Assembly: GCF_003986935.1 (NCBI RefSeq)
Contig: NZ_RJZE01000011.1
Location: 185,234-249,233, forward strand
Length of the DNA stretch: 64,000 nucleotides
Direction: 5' to 3'
Source: Paraburkholderia kururiensis JCM 10599 = LMG 19447
GTDB lineage: Bacteria > Pseudomonadota > Gammaproteobacteria > Burkholderiales > Burkholderiaceae
The translations under genes and the position numbers were made by a program. Each line of letters starts with the position of its first letter. Position 1 is the first letter of the stretch. Positions 52,304 through 60,914 of this stretch are shown in pieces. The notes beneath the pieces are model-generated. The model made no database searches. It was given only the letters and a program-made list of their open reading frames with translations, and was not told the DNA's origin.

Positions 52304-54736
52304 ATGACGTCGTTACTGCATCCGCCTGTCTTCGAACTTGCGCAACGAGAAGGCAATACGCTGCGTCTCGTGAGCGAGATGGGACCGGTGATCGAGATTT
52401 TCGTGCTGGAAGAGGACATTGTCCGCGTGCGGGTGCTGCCTGACGGCACCGTGCGCAGTCCGCGCACGTGGTCGATCGCGCCCGGTGCGGACGACGTGCC
52501 GCTCGAAGGTCGCGAACGGCTGGATCTCTCAGGCTTCGCATTGCCGCGCTTCTCGCTGCGCGAGCAAGCAGAGCGGATCGTCGTGGAGACTTCGCAGGTG
52601 AGGCTCGAGGTGGCGCTGCAAGGCGGCTATTGTGCGTGGTCGTTGCGCCGCGAAAACACGTGGCAGCCCGTGATGCAGGATCGCGCGACCCAGGCCTACA
52701 ACTTCGGTTGGTGGGATGACCGCGCGTATCACTACCTGAGCCGCGAAAAAGGCGAGATGTATCTGGGCCTCGGCGAACGCGCGGGCGAGCTGGACCGCGC
52801 CGGGCAGCGCTACACGATGGTGAACGTGGATGCGATGGGCTACAGCGCACGCACGACGGATCCGCTCTACAAGCACATTCCGTTCTATCTCACATGGCGG
52901 CGCGAAGCGTCGCTCGGCTTCGGCCTTTTCTACGACACGCTCGCGGACTGCACCTTCGACATGGGCCGCGAGCTCGACAACTATCACGGCCACTACCGCT
53001 ACTTCGTGGCCGAGCATGGCGACCTCGACTATTACTTCATCGCTTCGCCGGATACGCCGCTTGCCGCGGTGAGCCGCTTCACGTGGCTCACAGGGCGCCC
53101 GGCGTTGATGCCGAAATGGGGCCTCGGTTACTCGGGCTCCACCATGACCTACACCGATGCGCCGGATGCACAGCGGCGCATGGGCGAGTTCATTGAACGC
53201 TGCAGCGAGCACGACATTCTCTGCGATTCGTTTCATCTTTCGTCGGGCTACACGTCGATTGGCGCGAAGCGCTACGTGTTCAACTGGAACCACGAAAAAT
53301 TCCCCGACGTGGAAAGCTTCGTGCGCGGCTACCTGGAACATGGCGTGAAGCTGTGCGCGAACATCAAGCCGTGCCTGCTGCAGGATCACCCCGAATTCGG
53401 TCTGGCTCACGCCGAAGGTTTGCTGATCCGCTCTGCCGACGGCAAACCGGCGTGGGTCCAGTTCTGGGACGAAGTGGGCGCGTATCTGGACTTCACGAAT
53501 CCGGCCACCATCGCGTGGTGGCGCGAACACGTCACGGACGCCCTGCTGCGATACGGCATCGCCGCCACATGGAACGACAACAACGAGTTCGAGATCTGGT
53601 CGCCGGATGCCATCGCGCATGGCTTCGGTGCGCCGTTCCCGGCACGCGAAGCCAAGGTGCTGCAAACCATGCTGATGATGCGCGCCTCGCGCGACGCGCA
53701 GCGCGCGTGGGCCCCGCGACAGCGTCCGTTCCTCGTCTCGCGGTCGGGCGGCGTCGGCATGCATCGCTATGTGCAGACCTGGTCGGGTGACAACTACACG
53801 TCGTGGGAAACGCTACGCTACAACCTGAAGATGGGGCTGGGCCTCGCGATGTCGGGCGTCTCGAACATCGGTCACGACATTGGCGGTTTCTCGGGCCCCG
53901 CGCCCGACCCCGAACTGTTCGTGCGCTGGGTACAGTTCGGTATCCTGATGCCGCGCTTCTCGATTCACTCGTGGAACGACGACGGCACCGTCAACGAACC
54001 GTGGATGTATCCCGAGACCACCGCGCACGTGGCCGCGCTCATCAAACTGCGCTATCGCTTCATTCCTTACCTGTACCAGTTGCTCTGGAACTCGACGCAG
54101 CATTACGAGCCGGTACTGCGGCCCGTGTTCGCCGAATTCCCGAACGACGCACGCTGCCCAACGGACAGCGACGACATGATGGTCGGCCGCGCGCTGCTGT
54201 TCGCTCCGGTGGTGGTGCCGGGGCAAATCGCGCGCACGGTGTGGCTGCCCGAAGGCGCGCGCTGGGTGTCGTACTGGAGCGGCGAAACCTTCGACGGTGG
54301 CCAGCACGTCACCCTGCCTGCGCCGTGGGATCAGCCCGTCGTGCTCGTACGCGAAGGCAGCGTGGTGCCGCTCAACGTGGCCGAACAGCATTTCGCGAGG
54401 CCGGCGGAACGACGTGCGTTCATCGTGGTGCCACAGGAAGGCACGGGCGTCACGACAGCCGAATGCATCGAGGACGACGGCGAAAGCGAAGCCTGGCGAG
54501 ACGGCACGGTCGGCTTCTGGCAAGTGCGTGCAGAAGGCGACGACGAAACGCTCGCGCTCTCCGTTGCATGGACCGGCCGCATGGAGCGGCCAACTCAGCT
54601 CCTCGGGCCCGTCGAGGTCTGGCTGCCCGCGTCGGAATCGAGGCGCATCGTCGCGAAAACCGGAGCGCTCGTTTCGCAGCACGCCGAAGGAGGCTGGAAG
54701 CGGGTGATGATCGAAACGATCGAAGCGGCCGCATGA
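52304..54736 (+). CDS. Glycoside hydrolase family 31 (alpha-glucosidase/xylosidase type)
   Basis: 810 residues from ATG 52304 with GAGGAAA upstream. The GH31 catalytic barrel has the nucleophile Asp425 in ATWNDNNEFEIW (consensus WxDMNE) and acid/base Asp496 in WSGDNYTSWETL, with FSIHSWNDDGTVNEPWMYPE and SNIGHDIGGFSG also typical. The N-terminal beta-sandwich begins VFELAQREGNTLRLVSEMGP, and the C-terminal part carries LLFAPVVVPGQIARTVWLPE. No signal peptide, so it acts in the cytoplasm on an imported alpha-glycoside. It retains configuration. Its substrate could be a glucoside, xyloside or sulfoquinovoside; the sequence alone does not decide. Confidence 0.93.
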   Translation: MTSLLHPPVFELAQREGNTLRLVSEMGPVIEIFVLEEDIVRVRVLPDGTVRSPRTWSIAPGADDVPLEGRERLDLSGFALPRFSLREQAERIVVETSQVRLEVALQGGYCAWSLRRENTWQPVMQDRATQAYNFGWWDDRAYHYLSREKGEMYLGLGERAGELDRAGQRYTMVNVDAMGYSARTTDPLYKHIPFYLTWRREASLGFGLFYDTLADCTFDMGRELDNYHGHYRYFVAEHGDLDYYFIASPDTPLAAVSRFTWLTGRPALMPKWGLGYSGSTMTYTDAPDAQRRMGEFIERCSEHDILCDSFHLSSGYTSIGAKRYVFNWNHEKFPDVESFVRGYLEHGVKLCANIKPCLLQDHPEFGLAHAEGLLIRSADGKPAWVQFWDEVGAYLDFTNPATIAWWREHVTDALLRYGIAATWNDNNEFEIWSPDAIAHGFGAPFPAREAKVLQTMLMMRASRDAQRAWAPRQRPFLVSRSGGVGMHRYVQTWSGDNYTSWETLRYNLKMGLGLAMSGVSNIGHDIGGFSGPAPDPELFVRWVQFGILMPRFSIHSWNDDGTVNEPWMYPETTAHVAALIKLRYRFIPYLYQLLWNSTQHYEPVLRPVFAEFPNDARCPTDSDDMMVGRALLFAPVVVPGQIARTVWLPEGARWVSYWSGETFDGGQHVTLPAPWDQPVVLVREGSVVPLNVAEQHFARPAERRAFIVVPQEGTGVTTAECIEDDGESEAWRDGTVGFWQVRAEGDDETLALSVAWTGRMERPTQLLGPVEVWLPASESRRIVAKTGALVSQHAEGGWKRVMIETIEAAA

Positions 54737-55122
54737 CATGACACGGGCCGGCTGCTCGCGCCTGCCCTGAACGCGCGCCTCAAAGGTTGACGTCGCTTTG
54801 CCGCGGCCCCTACAATCCGGCCCATCGCCGAACAGGAAACCTCATCTTGGACAGTAGCTGTAGTCGACCCACAGCCCGCTCCGCCCGCTGATCCGCAAGC
54901 TCCGCGTCAGATTCTCTTCTGCCGCCGTCTTGCCTGCCGGGCAGGACGGTGTGCGTCGCCGTTATTCCTTTCCAGTCGCTGTTGCACGCTCGCCGTGCGA
55001 CGTCCCACGCGTGGGCTCATCGCGCGTGCCGGGCGTTCGCTCGTGAGCGCGTGGTTTCCGGTCGGCCTTCGCATGCGTGTCATGCATGCCGTTCAACATG
55101 CGATAACGACCACAAGAAAACG
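54737..55122. other. Long leader region upstream of the mgtC-like gene
   Basis: 386 bp between the GH31 gene and the MgtC/SapB gene. It has a strong hairpin at 54926-54948 and short upstream frames rich in Cys/His/Arg. In other bacteria mgtC leaders are regulatory; whether this one is cannot be told from sequence. No riboswitch class was recognised. Confidence 0.4.
54926..54948 (+). promoter_or_regulatory. Strong 9-bp hairpin in the mgtC leader
   Basis: CGTCTTGCC and GGGCAGGACG-type arms pair over 9 bp (one G-T pair) around a 5-nt loop TGCCG. No T-tract follows, so it is not a plain terminator. It lies 174 bp upstream of the start codon. Confidence 0.45.
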
Positions 55123-55830
55123 ATGACTCTCGAATTTGCCCTGCGGCTCGCCACCGCTTTCGCCTGTGGCGTCGCCATCGGCCTCGAACGCCAGATGCGC
55201 CAACGTACCGCCGGCCTGCGAACCATCACGCTCGTCGCCAGTGGCGCCTGCCTCTTCGTCACGCTCGGCGTGCTCACCGGAAACGGTGTGGCAGGCGTCA
55301 CGCAGATCGCGGCTTATGTCGTGTCGGGCGTTGGCTTTCTGGGCGGCGGCGTCATCATGCGCGACAAAGGATCCATCCAGGGGATCAATACGGCGGCCAC
55401 ACTGTGGTGCTCCGCGGCCGTCGGCGTGTTGTGCGGATCGGGCCATTACCTGCCGGCATTTGCAGGCACGGGCGTCGTGCTGCTCACCAACACCGTGCTG
55501 CGAGACGTGAGCCGCATGATCAATGCGACGCCCGTTTCCGCTGCGGACCTCGTGCAGCTCTACGCGCTCACCATCGTGTGCCGCGAAGAAGACGAGATTC
55601 ATATTCGCGCGGCGATTTCGAACTCGATGTACGCAGCGCCGCTATCGTTTCAGAGCTTGACGAGCGAGGACGTGGCGGACCAGCCCGGACGTATTCGCGT
55701 GACCGCGACGTTGAAGCTGCATCCGAAGGACCAGTCGAAGCTGGAACTCATGGCGAGCCGCCTCAGCATGGAGAAAAGCGTGTCGAGCGTCAGCTGGACG
55801 GCGGCGGAAGCGGAGCCGGCCCCGGAATAA
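55123..55830 (+). CDS. MgtC/SapB-family membrane protein
   Basis: 235 residues from MTLEFALRLA; a longer frame from 54949 adds a Cys/His/Arg-rich leader with no family similarity. The N-terminal half is the MgtC membrane domain: GVAIGLERQMRQRTAGLRTI, VSGVGFLGGGVIMRDKGSIQ, and GINTAATLWCSAAVGVLCGS. A C-terminal cytoplasmic ACT-like domain of about 80 residues follows (LVQLYALTIVCREEDEIHIR). Members support growth at low Mg2+ and inside host cells, partly by restraining the F1Fo ATPase. It stands alone on the plus strand with a long leader. Confidence 0.9.
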   Translation: MTLEFALRLATAFACGVAIGLERQMRQRTAGLRTITLVASGACLFVTLGVLTGNGVAGVTQIAAYVVSGVGFLGGGVIMRDKGSIQGINTAATLWCSAAVGVLCGSGHYLPAFAGTGVVLLTNTVLRDVSRMINATPVSAADLVQLYALTIVCREEDEIHIRAAISNSMYAAPLSFQSLTSEDVADQPGRIRVTATLKLHPKDQSKLELMASRLSMEKSVSSVSWTAAEAEPAPE

Positions 55831-56040
55831 GACGATTCAACTTCGTCGCGTTGAACCTACGGTGTCCGAATGACTGCAGTCGATGCCACGACTGCTTTCA
55901 ATTCCCTCACAGCCCATCGTGCCGGCCCGGCAAGGAATTTCAGATAATGTTAAATCGGGTCGCAACGTGTGGACGCGTTCTGTGCGTTCGTCTAAGCTCC
56001 CTTTCACCGTGAATTCTTCACGTCAACATGGAGCAATAAC

Positions 56041-56292
56041 ATGGAACACGGCATCATCGCCTGGCTCATCATCGGCGCAATCGCAGGCTGGCTGGCCGGA
56101 CTTCTGGTCAAGGGCGGCGGCTTCGGACTGATCGTCGATATCATCGTCGGCATTGTCGGCGCGTTCATCGGCGGATGGCTCGCGCGCGTTCTCGGCATCT
56201 CGATCGGCGGCGGATGGATCAGCTCGATCATTACCGCGCTTATCGGCGCCGTCATCCTGCTGTTCGTCATCCGGCTCTTCCGACGAGGCTAG
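56041..56292 (+). CDS. GlsB/YeaQ/YmgE-family small membrane protein
   Basis: 83 residues with GGAG upstream of the ATG. Three glycine-zipper helices are evident: GIIAWLIIGAIAGWLAGLLV, VDIIVGIVGAFIGGWLARVL and SIITALIGAVILLFVIRLF. This matches the transglycosylase-associated protein family (YeaQ/YmgE), stress-induced inner-membrane proteins of unclear mechanism. A textbook terminator follows 16 bp after the stop, so it is a single-gene unit. Confidence 0.92.
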   Translation: MEHGIIAWLIIGAIAGWLAGLLVKGGGFGLIVDIIVGIVGAFIGGWLARVLGISIGGGWISSIITALIGAVILLFVIRLFRRG

Positions 56293-56307
56293 AACCGGTT
56301 GGCGAGA

Positions 56308-56344
56308 GGCCGGGCGCTGCAAGGCGCCCGGCCTTTTCTTTTTT
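56308..56344 (+). terminator. Rho-independent terminator of the GlsB-like gene
   Basis: GGCCGGGCGC and GCGCCCGGCC form a perfect 10-bp stem with a 6-nt loop (TGCAAG), followed by TTTTCTTTTTT. It lies 16 bp after the stop codon and also just beyond the end of the convergent CoA-transferase gene. Confidence 0.95.
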
Positions 56345-56354
56345 GGGCCTGTTT

Positions 56355-57893
56355 TCAGGCTCTGCGCGCCTCGGCAGCCGGCACCGCACCGAAGCCATCG
56401 GGCAGCATCGAGCCACTTCCCGCCAGCCGCAGATGCCATGCAAACGCCTGATTCAACTGGTGCGGCGTCTGCCCTCCTCCCCGCAACGCTTCCCTGTAGT
56501 AATCGAGCAGCAGATCGCGGTAGAGCGGATGCGCGCAGTTGCGGATAATCTGCTGCGCCCGCTCGCGCGGTGCGAGCCCACGCAGGTCGGCCAGACCTTG
56601 CTCCGTCACGATAATGTCGACGTCGTGTTCGTTGTGATCGCAGTGCGGCACCATCGGCACGATGCTCGAGATGCGGCCGCCCTTCGCCACCGACTTCGTC
56701 GCGAAGATCGCGCACGAAGCATTGCGCGCGAAATCACCAGAACCGCCAATGCCGTTCATCATGTGCGTGCCGCCCACGTGCGTGGAGTTCACGTTGCCGT
56801 AGATGTCGCATTCGAGCGCAGTGTTGAGCGCGATAAGCCCAAGCCGGCGAATCACCTCGGGATGGTTGCTGACTTCTTGCGGACGCAGCACGAGCCGGTC
56901 GCGATAGCGATCGAGTTCGCCGAACACCTGCTTCTGACGCGCGGCCGACAGCGTGATGGACGCGCCGGACGCGAACGTGACCTTGCCTTCGTCGAGCAGA
57001 TCGAAGGTGGAGTCCTGAAGCACTTCTGAATAGATCGTGAGGGCTTCGAACGGCGACGAGACGAAGCCGGATAGCACAGCGTTGGCAATCGTCCCGATGC
57101 CCGCCTGCAACGGCGGCAACGCGGAAGGCATGCGTCCGCGTGAAACCTCGTGTTGCAGGAACTCGATGAGATGGCCCGCGATTTGCGCGGTTTCTTCGTC
57201 CGCCGGCAATACGGTGGACGAGCTGTCGGGCGTGTCGGTCAGGACGATGGCCGCGATCTTGCTGGGCGGGATCTCGATTGCGGTCTGCCCCACGCGATCC
57301 TGAGGACGCACGATGGGAAGCGGATCGCGATGCGGCCGGCGCCCCGGAATCCAGATGTCGTGCAGCCCTTCCAATGCGAGCGGCTGCGCGAGATTGATTT
57401 CGACAATAACGCGCTCCGCGAGAATGGCGAAGCTCGCCGAATTGCCCACAGAGGTGGTCGGCACGATGCCGCCGGTTTCCGTAATCGCCGCTGCTTCGAT
57501 GATTGCGAGGTCGAGCTTGCCGAGCTGGTTGGCACGCAGCATCTCCACCGTTTCGGAAAGATGCTGGTCGACGAACATCACTTCGCCGCGGTTGATGGCC
57601 TGGCGCAGCGTCGCGTCCACCTGAAACGGCAAGCGACGCGCGAGCACACCCGCCTCGGTCAGCATGCGATCGACATCGTGGCCAAGCGAAGCGCCGGTCA
57701 TCAGCGTAATACGCAGCGGCTCGTTCGCTTCACGTGCGCGCCTCGCAAGCGCAATCGGAACGGCCTTCGCATCGCCGGCGCGTGTGAAGCCGCTCGCGCC
57801 TACGCGCATGCCGTCGTTCACGAGTTGGGCAGCCTCTTCGGCCGATGTGATTTTTTCGCGCAGCGCGGCGCAGCGGATGCGATCGTCGTACAT
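56355..57893 (-). CDS. Succinyl-CoA:acetate/propionate CoA-transferase (acetyl-CoA hydrolase family)
   Basis: 512 residues from MYDDRIRC, with GGAGA 7 nt upstream; a Met seven codons earlier is less favoured. The family is clear from GMRVGASGFTRAGDAKAVP, TGASLGHDVDRMLTEAG, LPPLQAGIGTIANAVLSG, and the catalytic Glu290 in IYSEVLQDSTFDLLDEG. HVGGTHMMNGIGGSGDFARN is the conserved CoA-binding block near the C-terminus. In acetic acid bacteria the AarC homologue moves CoA from succinyl-CoA to acetate; ScpC-like proteins use propionyl-CoA. Single gene on the minus strand, convergent with the GlsB-like gene. Confidence 0.92.
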   Translation of the reverse strand: MYDDRIRCAALREKITSAEEAAQLVNDGMRVGASGFTRAGDAKAVPIALARRAREANEPLRITLMTGASLGHDVDRMLTEAGVLARRLPFQVDATLRQAINRGEVMFVDQHLSETVEMLRANQLGKLDLAIIEAAAITETGGIVPTTSVGNSASFAILAERVIVEINLAQPLALEGLHDIWIPGRRPHRDPLPIVRPQDRVGQTAIEIPPSKIAAIVLTDTPDSSSTVLPADEETAQIAGHLIEFLQHEVSRGRMPSALPPLQAGIGTIANAVLSGFVSSPFEALTIYSEVLQDSTFDLLDEGKVTFASGASITLSAARQKQVFGELDRYRDRLVLRPQEVSNHPEVIRRLGLIALNTALECDIYGNVNSTHVGGTHMMNGIGGSGDFARNASCAIFATKSVAKGGRISSIVPMVPHCDHNEHDVDIIVTEQGLADLRGLAPRERAQQIIRNCAHPLYRDLLLDYYREALRGGGQTPHQLNQAFAWHLRLAGSGSMLPDGFGAVPAAEARRA

Positions 57894-58124
57894 GAATCTT
57901 GTCTCCAGTGTCACCCGGTCTTGCCGTCACCGCTTGCTGCGGTTTCTGATGCGGCGTCCGAGCTCTTTCGATGTGGCCGGGAACGCAGACCGGACCCTGT
58001 TCTTGAAGGAACGGCCAGGCCGTGGCGTGGTGTCATCTGGCGTCATGCGTGTGCTCGCGCCGCGGCCCGTCTTGCACCATGCAATGCAACCTTGCAGTCG
58101 CGCCATGGGCGTCGTGTTGCGTGC

Positions 58125-58367
58125 TTAGCTACCGAAGTAGATGTTGCAGAAGCTGACGGGACCAACGCACTCGTCCGTTTTCGAACGCTGCTTCACGGAC
58201 TCCCGCCCTGCGGCCGATGCGGCGCCTTCCTGGTGCGAGCCAGCGACCTCGGCGACCTGTTGGGTCTTCTCGGGAGCGTTGTTGTTCGAGGATTGCGCTT
58301 GCGCGACGCCGGCGAGCGTAGAACAAACGATGGTGCAAGTTACAGCGGCGATATTCAGCAATTTCAT
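58125..58367 (-). CDS. Small secreted peptide with two cysteines
   Basis: 80 residues with CTGGAGAAACACA upstream of the ATG; a longer upstream frame is shadow. A Sec signal peptide is plain (MKLLNIAAVTCTIVCSTLAG, cleavage after VAQA at residue 24). The mature 56 residues are polar (SSNNNAPEKTQQVAEVAGSH) and end in TDECVGPVSFCNIYFGS, where two Cys six residues apart could form a disulfide loop. I do not recognise the family. Monocistronic between the CoA-transferase and FUSC genes. TATAGT at 58411-58416 on the minus strand may be its -10. Confidence 0.7.
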   Translation of the reverse strand: MKLLNIAAVTCTIVCSTLAGVAQAQSSNNNAPEKTQQVAEVAGSHQEGAASAAGRESVKQRSKTDECVGPVSFCNIYFGS

Positions 58368-58495
58368 TGTGTTTCTCCAGTTCGTACGGTTACTGCGTGG
58401 CAGTGCGAACACTATAGGACTGGGTCTGTCTGAGATTAAGAAGGCGGCCTGGAAGGCATATTTCCAGGCGGCGGCAAGATTCGATGCCGGCATGC

Positions 58496-60721
58496 TCATC
58501 GGGCCGCTGCGATGGACCATGCGGAACGCGGCGAACGCATACGAAGCGTGCCGAGCGGCGCGTCGCGATCGAGCAGCGCTGTGCGGATGAAGTGCAGGCA
58601 ACTCAGCATGCGCTGCAGGTCGTGCCGCCGGTCGCGATCGTGGCGAAGACGATCGAGTACGTCCTGCGCCACCCACGTGGCGGCTCGAACGGCAAGCAAT
58701 GCGCGCACGAGGCGGCGTTTATCGGGTCGCGCGAAGAGACGCGCGATCTCGCCTCTCAGGTCGTCGATGCTCGCGTTCCAACGCGAGTTCATCTGGTTCA
58801 CATACGCCGCCGCCGCGCATTCTTTGCGCAGATCGATGATGGCATGGCCGACCTCGAGCGTGACGAGCATCCATCGCAGTGCATCGCGATGCCTTCGCGA
58901 GCGTCGCGTGAGCAACATGCGCAACTGAAACATCAAGTCGTGCGTGCCGGACTGGAAGCGTCGATTGAGCCCAGGCAGCACACCGTGGCATGCGAATACG
59001 CCCTGCCTTCTCAGATCTCCACACATGCGGTCGATCAGCCAGCCCATGTCTGGAGGAAACACGACGGCGAATCCAACCGAGGCGGCGAGCATGGACGCCA
59101 CGATCGCCATGCCGTTGTTGATGAGCGGCATTGGAGCGTAGGCGATGACGTTGTCGGGCCCCGCGAGCAGACAAAAGAACACGGAGAAGCCGACGCCGTA
59201 GCCTGCAATGCCCCGACGGGTCATCAGGAACGCACCTGCAGCGAGCACCGGTGTGAGCGCAGCGCATAGGAGCGGAAAGCCGTCGATGGCGGGATACACG
59301 AAACTGGTGAATACGTATCCCGCTGCCGTGGCGAACAAGGCCCCCACGGCCATCTGAAATGCGAGGCGCGTCGCATTCGGCGCCGACGACGTGAGCGCGC
59401 AAGTGAGCGCCGCGCCCGTGAGGGCGAGACTGCCGCTGGGCCAGTCGGTCTCGATCCAGAACCATCCCACCATGGCCATGACCAGCGCTGTCCGCAGGAA
59501 CATGAACGCGACGACATAGCCATTCGTCTTGTTCATGTAGGGGGCAATGCCCGGCTCGCGGCTTACGTTGTCTTCGATAGCGAGCGATGCATAGGTGTTC
59601 GCATAAAGCATGAACTCGCTGACAAAGCGGTAGAGCAATTCACCCGATGTATCGAAATCAGGCAACAGCGAAGGTGCGCGCGCCTCGACGGCATGGCGTG
59701 TCGACCGCATGCGTTTCGGCAAAGACGCCTGGAACGTCCCGAGTGCCGCAGACACGCGGCTGGCATGCGCGCCATCGCTTTCGCCGTCACGCGGCGGCGC
59801 CGACAACAGGCTCGCAAGCTCATGAAAATACGGTTCAACGCTCTCGATCACTTCCCCGCGCCAGTGCAGACGTTTCAGCAGCTGGCGCAACGCATGCAAT
59901 CGCGCGCACAGGTCCATGAATTCGCTGTTCAACCGCGCGAGATGCTGGCTTCGCATACGAATCGATGGATCCTCGAAGGCAGCGAACACTCGCGTGGCTT
60001 CGAAACCTACGATCGCATCGACGAGATCGGCAAAACGACGCTCGAAGGTACCGCGAGGCAGCCGGGTTGAAAGCACGCTTGAGGCGAGCGCGGTAAAATT
60101 CGCGTACCGCACATGTAGCGTCCGCAGTAGCACCGTGCTGGTCTGCATTGGTACGATCAATGCACTGACTGCACTCGAGCACACGATGCCAACTGCTACT
60201 TCCGCTGCACGTCCGAGCGCCGCAAGATAAAGTGCATTTGGCTGCATCACGAGCGGAGTGCCGATCAGCGCCGCGGTGTATCCCGCAAGCACGAAGCCGT
60301 ACCAACGAAAATGTCGATTCCGGACTGCTGCTGCCGTACAGGCAGCAACCCAGACAGTCAAGCCAAATACATACCATTCCGGCTGCTGTACGAATACGGC
60401 GCCCAACACGAGCGCCGCGATCGTGCCGACCGCAGTGCCCACGATCCGATAGAAGCTCTTCGCGAGCACCATGCCCGAAAGCGGCTGCATCAGCACGAAC
60501 ACGGTCGTCATCGCGATGCGAGGCTGCGGCAGGTCGAGCAGCATCGCAATGCCCATTGCTCCGAGCACGGCCACTACCGTCTTGAAAAGATGCAGCCAGA
60601 TAAGGCCTTCGCCCGCTCCCCACTCACGGGCCGCGCGCTTGATGGCTTGCAGCATTGCTGCGCTGCGCCGATGCAGAGGCGACGTGCGCGAGATCGCCTG
60701 CTGCCGGTTCATGAAATGCAC
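58496..60721 (-). CDS. FUSC-family membrane exporter (AaeB-like)
   Basis: 741 residues. Two sets of about six helices, residues 40-190 and 380-540, alternate with two cytoplasmic domains, the FUSC/AaeB plan. Recognisable motifs are IAMTTVFVLMQPLSGMVLAK, SFYRIVGTAVGTIAALVLGA and YGFVLAGYTAALIG in the first set. It lacks nothing expected, though a second start (MNRQQAIS) three codons downstream is equally possible. Members export aromatic acids such as p-hydroxybenzoate. The divergent LysR gene starts 193 bp away and is probably its regulator, as aaeR is for aaeXAB; no aaeX or aaeA partner is visible here. Confidence 0.88.
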   Translation of the reverse strand: MHFMNRQQAISRTSPLHRRSAAMLQAIKRAAREWGAGEGLIWLHLFKTVVAVLGAMGIAMLLDLPQPRIAMTTVFVLMQPLSGMVLAKSFYRIVGTAVGTIAALVLGAVFVQQPEWYVFGLTVWVAACTAAAVRNRHFRWYGFVLAGYTAALIGTPLVMQPNALYLAALGRAAEVAVGIVCSSAVSALIVPMQTSTVLLRTLHVRYANFTALASSVLSTRLPRGTFERRFADLVDAIVGFEATRVFAAFEDPSIRMRSQHLARLNSEFMDLCARLHALRQLLKRLHWRGEVIESVEPYFHELASLLSAPPRDGESDGAHASRVSAALGTFQASLPKRMRSTRHAVEARAPSLLPDFDTSGELLYRFVSEFMLYANTYASLAIEDNVSREPGIAPYMNKTNGYVVAFMFLRTALVMAMVGWFWIETDWPSGSLALTGAALTCALTSSAPNATRLAFQMAVGALFATAAGYVFTSFVYPAIDGFPLLCAALTPVLAAGAFLMTRRGIAGYGVGFSVFFCLLAGPDNVIAYAPMPLINNGMAIVASMLAASVGFAVVFPPDMGWLIDRMCGDLRRQGVFACHGVLPGLNRRFQSGTHDLMFQLRMLLTRRSRRHRDALRWMLVTLEVGHAIIDLRKECAAAAYVNQMNSRWNASIDDLRGEIARLFARPDKRRLVRALLAVRAATWVAQDVLDRLRHDRDRRHDLQRMLSCLHFIRTALLDRDAPLGTLRMRSPRSAWSIAAAR

Positions 60722-60914
60722 GACATTCCGCTCCGGCTGTTCCAGGAAATGAAGCCGGCAACGGCAAATACATACCGGCTGGACGGCGCCGATTGTAGGA
60801 GTGCCCCGCGCACGAATTAACGGGACATGCAGAGAACGTCCGTTATGGAATGCACAACAATGCCGTCGTGTGTCAGGCGGACAATATCGCTTCTTTATTG
60901 ATCAAGAAGGGTTG

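Noticed and set aside
56347..56360. Hairpin GCCTG-TTTT-CAGGC as terminator for the CoA-transferase gene
   Set aside because: It overlaps that gene's stop region and is not followed by a T-tract in the minus direction.
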